A stretch of DNA of 62,615 nt from Chloroflexota bacterium (lineage in GTDB: Bacteria > Chloroflexota > Limnocylindria > Limnocylindrales > CSP1-4). The stretch covers positions 48,992-111,606 of the forward strand of contig PMKV01000134.1 of the NCBI GenBank assembly GCA_003157875.1. Reading direction: 5' to 3'. Positions 35,933-43,885 of the stretch are shown piece by piece. Positions within the stretch are counted from its first letter, which is position 1, and every line of letters starts with the position of its first letter. Position numbers and translations under genes: made by a program. The notes beneath the pieces were generated by a model. The model did no database searches. It was given only the letters and a program-made list of their open reading frames with translations, and was not told the origin of the DNA.

Positions 35933-36037
35933 ATGACCTGATAGTGATCGACGAATCGCTCAGGGTCTCCCGGCGACCACCGGGGGCTTTCACACAGCCT
36001 TGGACATGCTTCCCTCGCGACGGCTCTCGACTACTGC
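35933..36037 (+). repeat. 105-bp direct repeat, left copy
   Basis: Identical at 104 of 105 positions, in the same orientation, to 53955-54059. It contains three adjacent hairpins: 35937-35964 (CCTGA...TCAGG with inner AGTGAT/ATCGCT), 35969-35984 (CCCGG-CGACCA-CCGGG) and 35985-35999 (GGCT-TTCACAC-AGCC). The right end holds the first codons of the CHAP-domain gene. The two copies could be the borders of an integrated element. Confidence 0.85.
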
Positions 36038-36941
36038 CAATGTCATTGCCATTGGCGGTTCCCTAGTAGCCGCCAGCCCGGTGGTCGCTGCGGCGGAGGG
36101 GCCGCACGTCATGACTGTGCATACGGTGCACTTGGACATGCCCCCCACGGGAAGCTCGGCCGGGGGTTCGCAATCGAAGCAATTCAGCTTCACCGGCGGC
36201 AGTTACGTCATGACGATCGGCTTCTTCACTTTGAATCCTAACCAGATAGTAGGCAAGCCCCGAAAGAACGCGGGGGGCCAGTACGGTACCCCTGACCCGA
36301 CCGATAACGAGGGGTGGGAGTCGATCGGAAACCAGATGGTGAAACTGGGCGCGGGCACCCAGACAGTGGCATGCACCTTTGGGCCACAGGAGCCTGACCC
36401 CGTCTTGGACCCCGGCCTCTGGGACTACCGCGTGGATTGTTCCATCGGTGGGACGCCGGAGCCTGAGTGGTCCTTCTCCCCGGAGAGGAGTGGCACCTTC
36501 AACTGGCAGGTCTCACTCGCTCCGAGCCCCGCGCGGGTCATCGGCAACACGGCCACAAAGAACCCGTTCGCCGAGGGTCAGTGCACATGGGGAGCGGAGC
36601 AGGAGATGTACTTGGCAACGGGGAAGTTCATGCAGATGACAGGCGACAAGAACAAGAAGAATGCCTATCAGTGGGACTCCACCCTCAACGCCATGAAATG
36701 GGTTCGTAGCCTCACTCCCCAGTCGAGATCCGTGGTTGTCCTCAGTCAGGCGGCAATGCAAAACGCCGATGGCCACGTCGCCTGGGTCGAAGGCGTCGAG
36801 TATGACGACGGCGTCACCTACCTTCACACGATCGAGATGAACGCGCCGGGCTACCCTAACCAGTGGGTATCGGAGCGGCGGGAATACGACGGAGGGACAG
36901 ACAACCAAGTCCCGCGCATGGACTTCATCCTCGCTCCATAG
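36006..36941 (+). CDS. secreted CHAP-domain peptidoglycan amidase/endopeptidase
   Basis: 311 residues from ATG 36006 (a TTG lies at 36000; no ribosome binding site in either case). Signal peptide residues are about 1-30 (TTANVIAIGGSLVAASPVVA). An N-terminal domain of unknown type (about 30-180) has FSFTGGSYVMTIGFFTLNPN and paired Cys. The C-terminal CHAP domain (about 185-305) has the nucleophile in NPFAEGQCTWGAEQEMYL and the His in QNADGHVAWVEGVEYD. It would cut peptidoglycan cross-links or stems. The usual GQCTWYA reads GQCTWGA. The first ten or so codons and the leader belong to the 105-bp direct repeat. Confidence 0.82.
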   Translation: MLPSRRLSTTANVIAIGGSLVAASPVVAAAEGPHVMTVHTVHLDMPPTGSSAGGSQSKQFSFTGGSYVMTIGFFTLNPNQIVGKPRKNAGGQYGTPDPTDNEGWESIGNQMVKLGAGTQTVACTFGPQEPDPVLDPGLWDYRVDCSIGGTPEPEWSFSPERSGTFNWQVSLAPSPARVIGNTATKNPFAEGQCTWGAEQEMYLATGKFMQMTGDKNKKNAYQWDSTLNAMKWVRSLTPQSRSVVVLSQAAMQNADGHVAWVEGVEYDDGVTYLHTIEMNAPGYPNQWVSERREYDGGTDNQVPRMDFILAP

Positions 36942-36989
36942 AAGAACCATCGGGGGATGGTTGACATGACCCACGGCTTCGCGATCGAA

Positions 36990-37014
36990 GGGCCGCCGGC
37001 ACCCCAGGCGGCCC
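36990..37014 (+). terminator. possible terminator hairpin after the CHAP gene
   Basis: GGGCCGCC (36990-36997) pairs perfectly with GGCGGCCC (37007-37014) across nine bases, 48 bases past the CHAP-gene stop. No T-run follows. Confidence 0.45.
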
Positions 37015-37518
37015 CTCGATGCGCCAACCGGGCAGTAGGTGCGCGTCAGTACGTCCGGGGCATCGGTGCGTTTGCGGTGCGGACGGCCACTCGCTCGGCT
37101 CCATGCAAAGCCTCCGGATCAACTCGCCGAAGCATTGCCAAGCTTCGCCCAGGCTGATCTGCGGACCCAGATCCAAGCCACCAGTTGTCAGCGTTCTCAT
37201 TCCGACCCGCAACCGTCGCCGTGTCGGGTCAACGAGCCCCGGCTCAAGTTCCCACTATGGCTGCCTAGTGATCAGATCTGGAAGAACCGCCTCACGGCGC
37301 GCAAGAGACCCCAGGTGAGTCTTCGGTCGGCGCGCTGAACCGACCGGCGCCTGCGCTTTCCAACTGGCATACGAGATCGTGTCGGCTCCGGGGCGAACTG
37401 AGCATCGGAGCCCATGACGTCCCTCCTTGAATAGCCCGTCACTCGCCGAACCGGGAAGGGCCCGGCGAGGGACGCACTTGGTTGCGTGTAGAGCGGTCGG
37501 GCGCCGTTGGGCCGGCGC
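37015..37518. other. gene-free spacer between convergent genes
   Basis: About 500 bp between the ends of the CHAP gene and the fibronectin-III surface gene. Open frames are short, Arg-rich and without start signals. A 9-mer TATGGCTGC at 37256 recurs at 31775 and 34071. Nothing else was recognised. Confidence 0.4.
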
Positions 37519-38916
37519 TCAGGAAGCGTCCGGAAGGCCGGTCGTCGCCGGCGGATCCGGTGTGAGCGCCTTGTCGGGCGCCGCCGACTCGGGCGCCGCA
37601 GTCTCGGCGGTCGTGGCCGTCGCAGGAGAACCGCCCGAGGTTGGCTCACTCGACGGCCCGGCCGCCGGAGCAATCCCACGGCGAGAGCGTCGGTACATCC
37701 AGGCCAGCGCCACGGCGAGCACGACCGCGATGCCGACGACCACGATCAGCCCGATGAGCAGCGCCGTGTTGTCCCCGCCCGAGCCAGTCGTGGACGAAGC
37801 GGCGCCCGGCGCGGTCGATGGCAAGGTCGATGGCGCGTCCGTGGGCAGACCGGGCGGCAGCGTTGCGCGTGCGTCCGGTGTCGCGGGCTTCGACGGCGCC
37901 GAAGCCGGGCCGGTCCCGGCCGCGTTGGTGGCTGTGACCGTGAACGTGTAGGCCGTACCGTTGGTCAGGCCCGTAACCGTGCACCAGAGCTTTCCGTTGG
38001 TGGAGCACGTTGCTCCACCCGGGGTGGCGGTCGCGGTGTATCCGGTGATCGGGCTGCCGCCGTCGCTCGAGGGTGCGGTCCAGGCGACTCGAGCCGAACG
38101 GTGCAGCGCATTGCCGGAGACACCGGTCGGAACTCCGGGGACGGCCGACGCGGCGGCCGACGAGGCCACGGGCGTCGGCGCGGCTGTCGGTGCGGCCGTC
38201 GGCGCAGGCGTCGGTGCGGCTGGCGGTGCGGGTGTCGGCGTGGGTGTCGGCGTGTCGGTCGGGATCAGTTGGAAGATGTACGGGGGAGGGGGCGGCGCCA
38301 CGTACGTCTTGAAGGCGAAGTCTTCGGGGCCCATGCTCATCATCCCGGGGTCAACCCAGCCCCCCACGTTGATCCATGCCTGGTTGCCGCCACCGAGACC
38401 CGAGCTGGCGCCCCAGGCCTCCACGGAGGCGCCGGACTTCTGCGTGTTGAAGACGAGCGCGTAGTGGTCTCCGGCCGTGACGCTGGCCGGCGTCGAAAAC
38501 GGGAAGTCGACCCAGCCCATGGTAGTGGGCACGAGCACATAGCTGGACGTCGCCAGCGGAGTGCCGTCAGGGACATACCCACAACCATGCGCACAATACG
38601 CGCCCTCCAGGGTCACGGTGAGGCCCCCGCTCGTCTTGTTGTTGCTCAGCAGTAACTCGGCATCGGTGAGCTGGCCGGTCTTGCCGGCCGTGAAGATTTG
38701 GGTGACGTCATCCGGGTAGTTCGAATAGCAGCCAGAATTGGGGGTAGTGCACTCAGGACCAGGCAAGGATTGATCCAGCACTGCACCGCCGCCTCTCGCC
38801 AGGCTGCACCCCGGCATCAAGCCCAGCATCAGCAGACCCGCGCATGCCGCAAGCGCACGACGTTTCATGGCCGAATGCCGACCTCGTGCCCCGACCCAGG
38901 ACCCTTCGGAATCCAT
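37519..38916 (-). CDS. surface protein with fibronectin type III domain and membrane anchor
   Basis: 465 residues from ATG 38916 (AAAGGAG nine bases upstream); ATG 38868 would start exactly at the signal peptide [20 protein letters not shown], as in its paralogue at 30090. The order is: signal peptide, an N-terminal Cys-containing beta domain ([34 protein letters not shown]), a [10 protein letters not shown] linker (about 225-260), a fibronectin type III domain ([40 protein letters not shown]), a second linker, the helix [20 protein letters not shown], and a basic then Ala/Thr/Pro-rich cytoplasmic tail. Surface display or adhesion is likely. Its upstream region matches that of the RCC1 gene. 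Confidence 0.83.
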   Translation of the reverse strand: MDSEGSWVGARGRHSAMKRRALAACAGLLMLGLMPGCSLARGGGAVLDQSLPGPECTTPNSGCYSNYPDDVTQIFTAGKTGQLTDAELLLSNNKTSGGLTVTLEGAYCAHGCGYVPDGTPLATSSYVLVPTTMGWVDFPFSTPASVTAGDHYALVFNTQKSGASVEAWGASSGLGGGNQAWINVGGWVDPGMMSMGPEDFAFKTYVAPPPPPYIFQLIPTDTPTPTPTPAPPAAPTPAPTAAPTAAPTPVASSAAASAVPGVPTGVSGNALHRSARVAWTAPSSDGGSPITGYTATATPGGATCSTNGKLWCTVTGLTNGTAYTFTVTATNAAGTGPASAPSKPATPDARATLPPGLPTDAPSTLPSTAPGAASSTTGSGGDNTALLIGLIVVVGIAVVLAVALAWMYRRSRRGIAPAAGPSSEPTSGGSPATATTAETAAPESAAPDKALTPDPPATTGLPDAS

Positions 38917-39050
38917 TACAACCCGCTCCTTTCCCCCAGCTCGGTCTTCCAAATCCGTCTCTCCGAGCCACAGGCAGCCTCGCCGGCCACTGTAAGAGCG
39001 AGTCTGGTGCCATGCAAGAAGTTGTTTGCGCCGCGTAAGGGCGCGCTTAC
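38917..39050 (-). promoter_or_regulatory. conserved upstream region of the fibronectin-III gene (GTAAG palindrome)
   Basis: GTAAG-GGCGCG-CTTAC at 39035-39050 and a second GTAAG at 38992-38996 are exactly 43 bp apart. A CTCGG-rich segment and the block GGGGGAAAGGAGCGGGTT lie just before the start. Same order and spacing as 33278-33406 before the RCC1 gene, with the rest diverged, which points to selection on these elements. Confidence 0.6.
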
Positions 39051-39275
39051 GAATGCCGGTTCAGTCGGCGCGCAAGGTCGGATCGTCTGGCGGCACCAAC
39101 CCGACATGGTGCCCCTCCTCGCTATGCCATCCAGACCGACCGCCGCCAACGCCGAACTCGATGCACGATGTGGTCATCGTGCCGACGCCAGCCCACTGTT
39201 CCGGTAGGCGAGTGGCGCCTCATCTGACGCTCCCCAAGGGGGGAGGGCGCACGAGCCAAACGAATTGTGGCGGGC

Positions 39276-39312
39276 TGGAGTTCTACGCCGGGAATTGAAC
39301 CGGCCTCTACCG
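39276..39312 (-). other. tRNA 3'-end-like fragment
   Basis: On the minus strand GCCGGTTCAATTCCCGGC is followed by GTAGAACTCCA. The invariant TTCAA loop, a following seven-base strand and an encoded CCA resemble the T-arm and acceptor end of a tRNA gene. The T stem has mismatches in the standard register, and no matching GTTCTAC acceptor strand occurs upstream, so this is at most a fragment. Confidence 0.3.
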
Positions 39313-39385
39313 AAGTCGTCCAGGGGTGCTACTTGTGGACCGATGCTAGCCTGCGCCTGAAGCGCAACGTCAACGGGAGGGAGAC

Positions 39386-40048
39386 GTGATCGATTCGAGA
39401 GGCGCGGACCCAGCGGTCAGATTGAATCAGCGCACACGGCGCGGTGTCCTGGCATGGATAGGGCTCGGCGTTCTTGCCGTATGCGTCCTGGAGTTCCTGG
39501 GCGCTCGATTGTTGATCGTCCAAGGGTTCGATTGGGTCGACCCGGTGATGCTGATCCCAGTCCCGTTGGTCATGGCGATTGGGCTCGGCATAGTGGGGAC
39601 GGTCACGGAGTGGACCATCACAGACAATCAGTTGCGCCGTAGAGGTTGGCTTTCTCGGCCCGGCCGCGAGCCATCCGCCGTCGGGGAGCTCGGTCCACAA
39701 CTCGAGATCGTCCACGAAACCAGGTCTACCTGGCGCATCCGGCCGTACGGACCCGCGATGTACGTGGCGCGCGGTCAAGCCGCATCCCTTGTCGGTGCAA
39801 TGGGGCGGGCCGGAGTGCGCGTCGTCGACTGGCGTGGTGACTGGGAGCGCCGGCATCGGTTGCTCGACAGACTAGGTCTGCTGATCGGGCTGGCCGGCGG
39901 TGTGGGCCTGCTCGTGACGGTCGCACAGGGACCGCTGCGCGCTGTCGGTTTCGCAGCCTATTGCATGTTTTGGGGCGCCCTGATGCTGGGCTTCGCAATC
40001 GACTATCTGCCCTGGAGAATGCGGAGGAACCCAGCTCAAGTCGGCTGA
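39386..40048 (+). CDS. membrane protein of unknown function
   Basis: 220 residues from GTG 39386 (GGGAGG five bases upstream). Membrane helices are at about 20-45 (GVLAWIGLGVLAVCVLEFLG) and 54-73 (PVMLIPVPLVMAIGLGIVG), with a pair at about 160-205. The central cytoplasmic part (about 75-150; WTITDNQLRRRGWLSRPG, VARGQAASLVGAMGRAGVRV) has the layout of a bacterial PH-like module between helices. No partner gene; function unknown. Confidence 0.7.
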   Translation: MIDSRGADPAVRLNQRTRRGVLAWIGLGVLAVCVLEFLGARLLIVQGFDWVDPVMLIPVPLVMAIGLGIVGTVTEWTITDNQLRRRGWLSRPGREPSAVGELGPQLEIVHETRSTWRIRPYGPAMYVARGQAASLVGAMGRAGVRVVDWRGDWERRHRLLDRLGLLIGLAGGVGLLVTVAQGPLRAVGFAAYCMFWGALMLGFAIDYLPWRMRRNPAQVG

Positions 40049-40093
40049 TCGGCCTGGCTCTGCCCCGGACGAGGGCGGGAGAGTAGTGAGACG

Positions 40094-40939
40094 ATGCTGG
40101 TATCGACCAATGGCGCGGTCTGGACAGACCTCAACGAGACGAAGGTCTTCGGCCCTGGCGGTCTCGGCGGTGTTTCCGGTGGCGGCTCCGGCTTCGCCGG
40201 CCTGGGCTTCGTCGACAACAAGCAGGTCCTTTGGACTTCGCAGGACGGGCTGACCTGGCAGCGGCGAGCGCTGCCAGACGAACTGACGCAGTCCGGGGCC
40301 AGCGCCGCCAACCCGGCTTCGATCGATGGCGCGGTGGTCCTGCCAGGTGTGCGCCTGGAGTCCGGTCCCACCATCTCAAGCGCCTCCGGCTTTGCTCCCG
40401 GTGCGGGGGTCCACAGCTGTGCGACCGGCACCGGCCCAGACGCCACTCCGATATATGCGCCGGCCCTTTACGACTCCTCGGATGATGGCGCCAGTTGGGC
40501 GGCGGTCACCCTCCCGGGGGCCGCGGACGCTATCTACGTGTCGCTGTCCCTGGTCCGGCTCAACGACCACACCCTGATCGCCATAGAGTGGTACCAACAA
40601 GGCAACGTCGGTCCGAACTGGCTGTATTGGATCTCCTCGGACGGGTCGAACTGGAAGCCAGTCTCCTTTGTTCCGTTGGCCAACTTCTCGTTCCCAATGG
40701 CCTTGCCGGCCCATGAGGGCGGGCTCTTCTATTCCACTATGGATTGTCCCCCAGCCGGTTACTGCCACTTAGTCCTCAGCATGTACGCGCTGTCTGCGGA
40801 CGACCACATCGTCACGCTGGACCAAGCCGGCGACATTCCGCCGGTGAATCCGGGCCCGGGAGTCGAATTGGCAATCGGCCCGGCGGGCGTCCTGGCCAGC
40901 GATGGTGGCTCCAATATGTGGCTCGGCGCCAGGACCTGA
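40094..40939 (+). pseudogene. BNR/sialidase-type protein, probably 5'-truncated
   Basis: 281 residues of Asp-box-like propeller sequence: LVSTNGAVWTDLNETKVFGP, QVLWTSQDGLTWQRRALPD, YDSSDDGASWAAVTLPGA, LYWISSDGSNWKPVSF. Related proteins are exported and carry an N-terminal signal peptide; here the frame begins inside a blade and has none. GGGAG lies 12 bases before ATG, so expression of a shortened cytoplasmic protein is possible, but a truncated remnant is more likely. It resembles the smaller frameshifted fragment at 15414-15747. Confidence 0.55.
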
Positions 40940-41261
40940 TCCCCTCGCGTCTCCACGGAACCAAGTCCGCCCTGCTGGCCTGCGGTTTCGCTCTATTTGG
41001 TCATGGTTGGGCGGCATCGAGCTCGACAACGGGATAACCGCCAGAGTGGTCGCAGCGTTGGGCTCAACAGTCCGTCCCGCTGCCATCGACCGTTCTCGGA
41101 TCTGCCCGCCACACTCCGGCCGCCTACGCCCACGGTCTGGCATTGGCCTTGCCAGAACAGGTTGCAATGGCGCGCCCGACAGGATTTGGACCACCGTTAA
41201 CCACCAGGATTCCGCTCGAGTTCCGAGGTGAGTGGCTGGCAGCTGCGGAGGCCAAGTCGGC
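40940..41261. other. gene-free spacer before the phage-like module
   Basis: About 320 bp without a supported frame, repeat or hairpin. The promoter of the methyltransferase gene should be here; no clear element was seen. Confidence 0.35.
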
Positions 41262-42494
41262 ATGACCGCCCTCGCCCTCCTCACTGTCGAGCAGGTCCCG
41301 ATCGATCTGCTCCGTCCCGACCCGGCAAACCCACGGCGCATCAGCGACGAGGAACTCGACTCCCTGGAGCGGAGCCTCCGCCAGTTCGGATTCGTCCAAC
41401 CCGTTCTCGCGCGCAAGGATGACGGCACCGTCATCGGTGGCCACCAGCGCCTCCTGGCTGCTCGGCGACTCGGGCTGACCACCGTTCCCGTGACTTGGCT
41501 CGATCTGTCCGTGGACCAGGCGCAACTGCTCAACCTGGCGCTCAACAAGATCTCCGGCTCCTGGGACGAACAGCTCCTGGCCCGAATGCTGGCCGACCTG
41601 GAGGCCAGCCCGAGCATCGACTTGACCCTTTCAGGCTTCGGCGAGGACGAGATCAAGGATCTGCTCCATTCCTTGGAGACGCGAGAGAAGAAGGAGCGGG
41701 CGGAAGACTTCGATCTGGACTCCGCTCTGGAAGATGCAGCCCGCACTCCACGGACCAAACCTGGCGACCTATGGGCCCTGCGTGACCATCGCCTTCTGTG
41801 TGGTGACGCCACTGTGGCCGAGAACGTGGAGAGGCTCCTAGTCGGGGCTAAGGCCGCGATGGCGTTCACGGACCCGCCGTACAACGTCAGCCTCGGCGAC
41901 CACGGTGGCCAGCAACGGGGAGCCCGCAAGCGCCGCATCGCCAACGACTCGATGGATCCGATCGCATGGGAGATATTCGTCCGGGCCTGGGGCCGGAACC
42001 TCCTCACCAGCGTGGACGGCGCCATCTACGTCTGCATGTCCAGCAAGGAGATGCCACTAGTCTCCCGAGTCCTAGCCGAAGAAGGCGGCCACTGGAGTGA
42101 CACGCTGATCTGGAGAAAGGACCGGTTCGTTCTCGGTAGAGCCGACTATCAGCGGGCATACGAACCGATCTGGTTCGGCTGGCGGGAAGGTGCCTGCCAC
42201 CACTGGTGCGGCGATCGAGACCAGGACGACGTCTGGGAGATCAACCGACCATCGGACGCTCCGCTCCACCCAACGATGAAGCCTCTTCCGTTGATGGAGC
42301 GTGCGATCGCTAACAGCTCCACTCCGGCAGATCTGGTCCTCGACATGTTCGCCGGCTCAGGGAGCACCCTCATCGCCTGCGAGCGGACTGGCCGACGCTG
42401 TGCGGCGCTCGAACTCGATCCCCGCTATGCGGACGTGATCCTGGCCCGCTTCGAGAGGTTCAGCGGCGAGACTGCGAAGAGGATCGATGGCTAG
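41262..42494 (+). CDS. ParB-domain DNA methyltransferase (phage type)
   Basis: 410 residues from ATG 41262 (GGAGG ten bases upstream; GTG 41232 is an alternative). An N-terminal ParB/Srx-like nuclease domain (1-100) contains GGHQR (59-63). A class-beta N4-cytosine/N6-adenine methyltransferase domain follows, with catalytic DPPYN (204-208) before the AdoMet motif DMFAGSGST (361-369). This fusion is common in prophages and integrative elements, where it modifies element DNA or blocks host restriction. Its 3' end overlaps a convergent HTH gene by 35 bp. There is no cognate nuclease beside it, so it is probably an orphan enzyme. Confidence 0.9.
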   Translation: MTALALLTVEQVPIDLLRPDPANPRRISDEELDSLERSLRQFGFVQPVLARKDDGTVIGGHQRLLAARRLGLTTVPVTWLDLSVDQAQLLNLALNKISGSWDEQLLARMLADLEASPSIDLTLSGFGEDEIKDLLHSLETREKKERAEDFDLDSALEDAARTPRTKPGDLWALRDHRLLCGDATVAENVERLLVGAKAAMAFTDPPYNVSLGDHGGQQRGARKRRIANDSMDPIAWEIFVRAWGRNLLTSVDGAIYVCMSSKEMPLVSRVLAEEGGHWSDTLIWRKDRFVLGRADYQRAYEPIWFGWREGACHHWCGDRDQDDVWEINRPSDAPLHPTMKPLPLMERAIANSSTPADLVLDMFAGSGSTLIACERTGRRCAALELDPRYADVILARFERFSGETAKRIDG

Positions 42495-42663
42495 GGCGAC
42501 CGGGCTTGCCCAGGCTGGTAGCTCGGTATCGCTCCAGCTCCTGCGTGGTGATGACGTAGGTCTTGCCGAAGAGCCGGGCGGCAAGTCTCCCGCCCTGGAC
42601 CTGGTGGCGCAGGGTCGCTGCGCTAATGCCGAGTTCGGCTGCTGCCTCGGTGAGGGTCAACAT
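42460..42663 (-). CDS. excisionase-like MerR/HTH_17 DNA-binding protein
   Basis: 67 residues. MLTLTEAAAELGISAATLRH followed by GGRLAARLFGKTYVITTQEL is the winged-helix pattern of HTH_17/excisionase-family proteins (helix-turn-helix, wing Gly, then ELERYR). The basic tail reads RPSHRSSSQSRR. Such proteins direct excision or act as small repressors. ATG 42663 has GGGAG upstream. It ends inside the convergent methyltransferase gene (35-bp overlap) and lies three bases after the next gene, the last of three on this strand. Confidence 0.82.
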   Translation of the reverse strand: MLTLTEAAAELGISAATLRHQVQGGRLAARLFGKTYVITTQELERYRATSLGKPGRPSHRSSSQSRR

Positions 42664-42666
42664 CCC

Positions 42667-42909
42667 CTACTCCCCCTCGGGCTCGGCCATGAGATCGGAC
42701 TCGATCTCGGAGAGCCAGCCCTCCAGGCACTGCCCCCCGCCTTCGTCGGTACCCATCCCGACCTGGTAGGCATCCAGGCGGTAGGTGTTGTAGCCGGCGT
42801 GGCGGAGGGTGCGCTGGTACTCGGTCCAGCGGTCGGTCCATTCCTGCCAGGCCGCACGCACTTCTTCGAGTTCGTCGCGAAGCTCGTTGGCCTTGTCGGT
42901 CGTGATCAT
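42667..42909 (-). CDS. small charged protein of a phage-like module
   Basis: 80 residues: a long amphipathic helix (MITTDKANELRDELEEVRAA, WQEWTDRWTEYQRTLRHAGY) and an acidic C-terminus (EIESDLMAEPEGE). AAGGAG five bases before ATG 42909 is a strong ribosome binding site. It sits between two other small genes with gaps of nine and three bases, typical of an early phage operon. No family recognised; a coiled-coil partner protein is plausible. Confidence 0.65.
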   Translation of the reverse strand: MITTDKANELRDELEEVRAAWQEWTDRWTEYQRTLRHAGYNTYRLDAYQVGMGTDEGGGQCLEGWLSEIESDLMAEPEGE

Positions 42910-42918
42910 GGCTTCTCC

Positions 42919-43143
42919 TTACTTGGCTTCGGGGGCGTACTCGCCCTCGTTGAAGAGGCGGTCGCTGAGGGCCTGGAGCATCCGGCGGGTCTCGACCATG
43001 TCGCCGACGTGGCCCCAATGGATCTGCTCGGGAGCCGGCGCGTCGTCGTGGTTCTCGATCGCCTCGTGAATGCGCTCGATCAAGACGAGGGCATCGGCGT
43101 GGGCCGCCATATAGGCATCGAGGGCGGTGGGCTTGGTCGGCAT
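42919..43143 (-). CDS. small helical protein of a phage-like module
   Basis: 74 residues, all helix-forming: ALDAYMAAHADALVLIERIH, ENHDDAPAPEQIHWGHVGDM, ETRRMLQALSDRLFNEGEYA. AAGGAG six bases before ATG 43143 marks the start. First of three genes reading leftward from the 43196-43227 palindrome, so it is probably under that element's control. Function unknown. Confidence 0.65.
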   Translation of the reverse strand: MPTKPTALDAYMAAHADALVLIERIHEAIENHDDAPAPEQIHWGHVGDMVETRRMLQALSDRLFNEGEYAPEAK

Positions 43144-43195
43144 CTGGGTCTCCTTGGTGGCTTTTGCTGGTCACATACACGCTCGGTACCGGCCA

Positions 43196-43227
43196 GATTT
43201 GGATGTGCCTATCGGCACGTTCAGATC
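43196..43227. promoter_or_regulatory. imperfect palindrome between divergent phage-like operons
   Basis: GATTTGGATGTGCC (43196-43209), four bases, then GGCACGTTCAGATC (43214-43227): 11 of 14 arm positions pair. It lies 53 bp upstream of the leftward small-gene operon, inside the 322-bp divergent spacer, the place expected for a repressor or excisionase site. A second hairpin, CTGACGG-CCGCT-CCGTCAG, is at 43420-43438 near the rightward operon. Confidence 0.5.
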
Positions 43228-43465
43228 GGGGGTAGGCGCGGCGAAACGAGGGCGCGCGTGGGACGCGGAAGCGACGCGTTGGGCAACCAGCCAAGCCCTG
43301 CGCAATCGGCCCACGTGAGGGCCGTGTCGGGCCCACGCGCGGCAGGGGCGGAAGGAGCCAGCGTGCGGTGTGGGCCCAGCAGAAACCGACACGATGGCGA
43401 GATAGCGACCCGCCGCTCTCTGACGGCCGCTCCGTCAGCGGCCGCTGACAACCGTTGGTAATGCG

Positions 43466-43885
43466 ATGGTAATCAGACGCCGCTGCTCCTTCGCCAAGAC
43501 CGACGGCGAAGCCTGCGCCATGGCGCCCCTGCACGACCGGCCCTACTGCTTCAGCCACGATCCCGAGCGGGCGGCAGACGCAGCCGAGGCACGACGACTC
43601 GGTGGTCTGCGCCGGCGCAAGGAGGGCACGATCGCGGTCGCCTACGACTTGCCCGGGCTCGACAGCGTTACCGGCATACGTCGGCTCCTCGACGTCGTGG
43701 TCACCGATGGGATCGGTCTCGACAACGGCATCCCCAGGCTTCGAGTCCTGATCTCGACTGCTGTCGCCGCAACCAACCTGCTCAAGGTCGGCGAGTTCGA
43801 GGACCGTGTGGCGGCCCTGGAGGCCGCGATCGCTCACGGTCAGTCCGACGAGGACGCCGCCTTCGGGGCCGAGGAGAACCGATGA
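43466..43885 (+). CDS. small Cys/His-motif protein upstream of a coupled gene
   Basis: 139 residues. The N-terminus RRCSFAKTDGEACAMAPLHD followed by RPYCFSHDPE has three Cys and a His (C-x9-C-x10-C-x2-H), a zinc-knuckle-like pattern found in many small phage or integrative-element proteins. RRLGGLRRRKEG is a basic stretch, probably nucleic-acid binding. The second half is helical (RRLLDVVVTDGIGLDNGIPR, EFEDRVAALEAAIAHG). Its stop overlaps the ATG of the next gene (ATGA), so the two are translationally coupled. It may play a terminase-small-subunit-like or DNA-packaging role, but that is a guess. Confidence 0.68.
   Translation: MVIRRRCSFAKTDGEACAMAPLHDRPYCFSHDPERAADAAEARRLGGLRRRKEGTIAVAYDLPGLDSVTGIRRLLDVVVTDGIGLDNGIPRLRVLISTAVAATNLLKVGEFEDRVAALEAAIAHGQSDEDAAFGAEENR

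Noticed and set aside
35758-36066. 102-codon plus-strand frame across the 105-bp repeat
   Set aside because: No start signal, and it conflicts with the CHAP gene, which has a signal peptide and clear domain in another frame.
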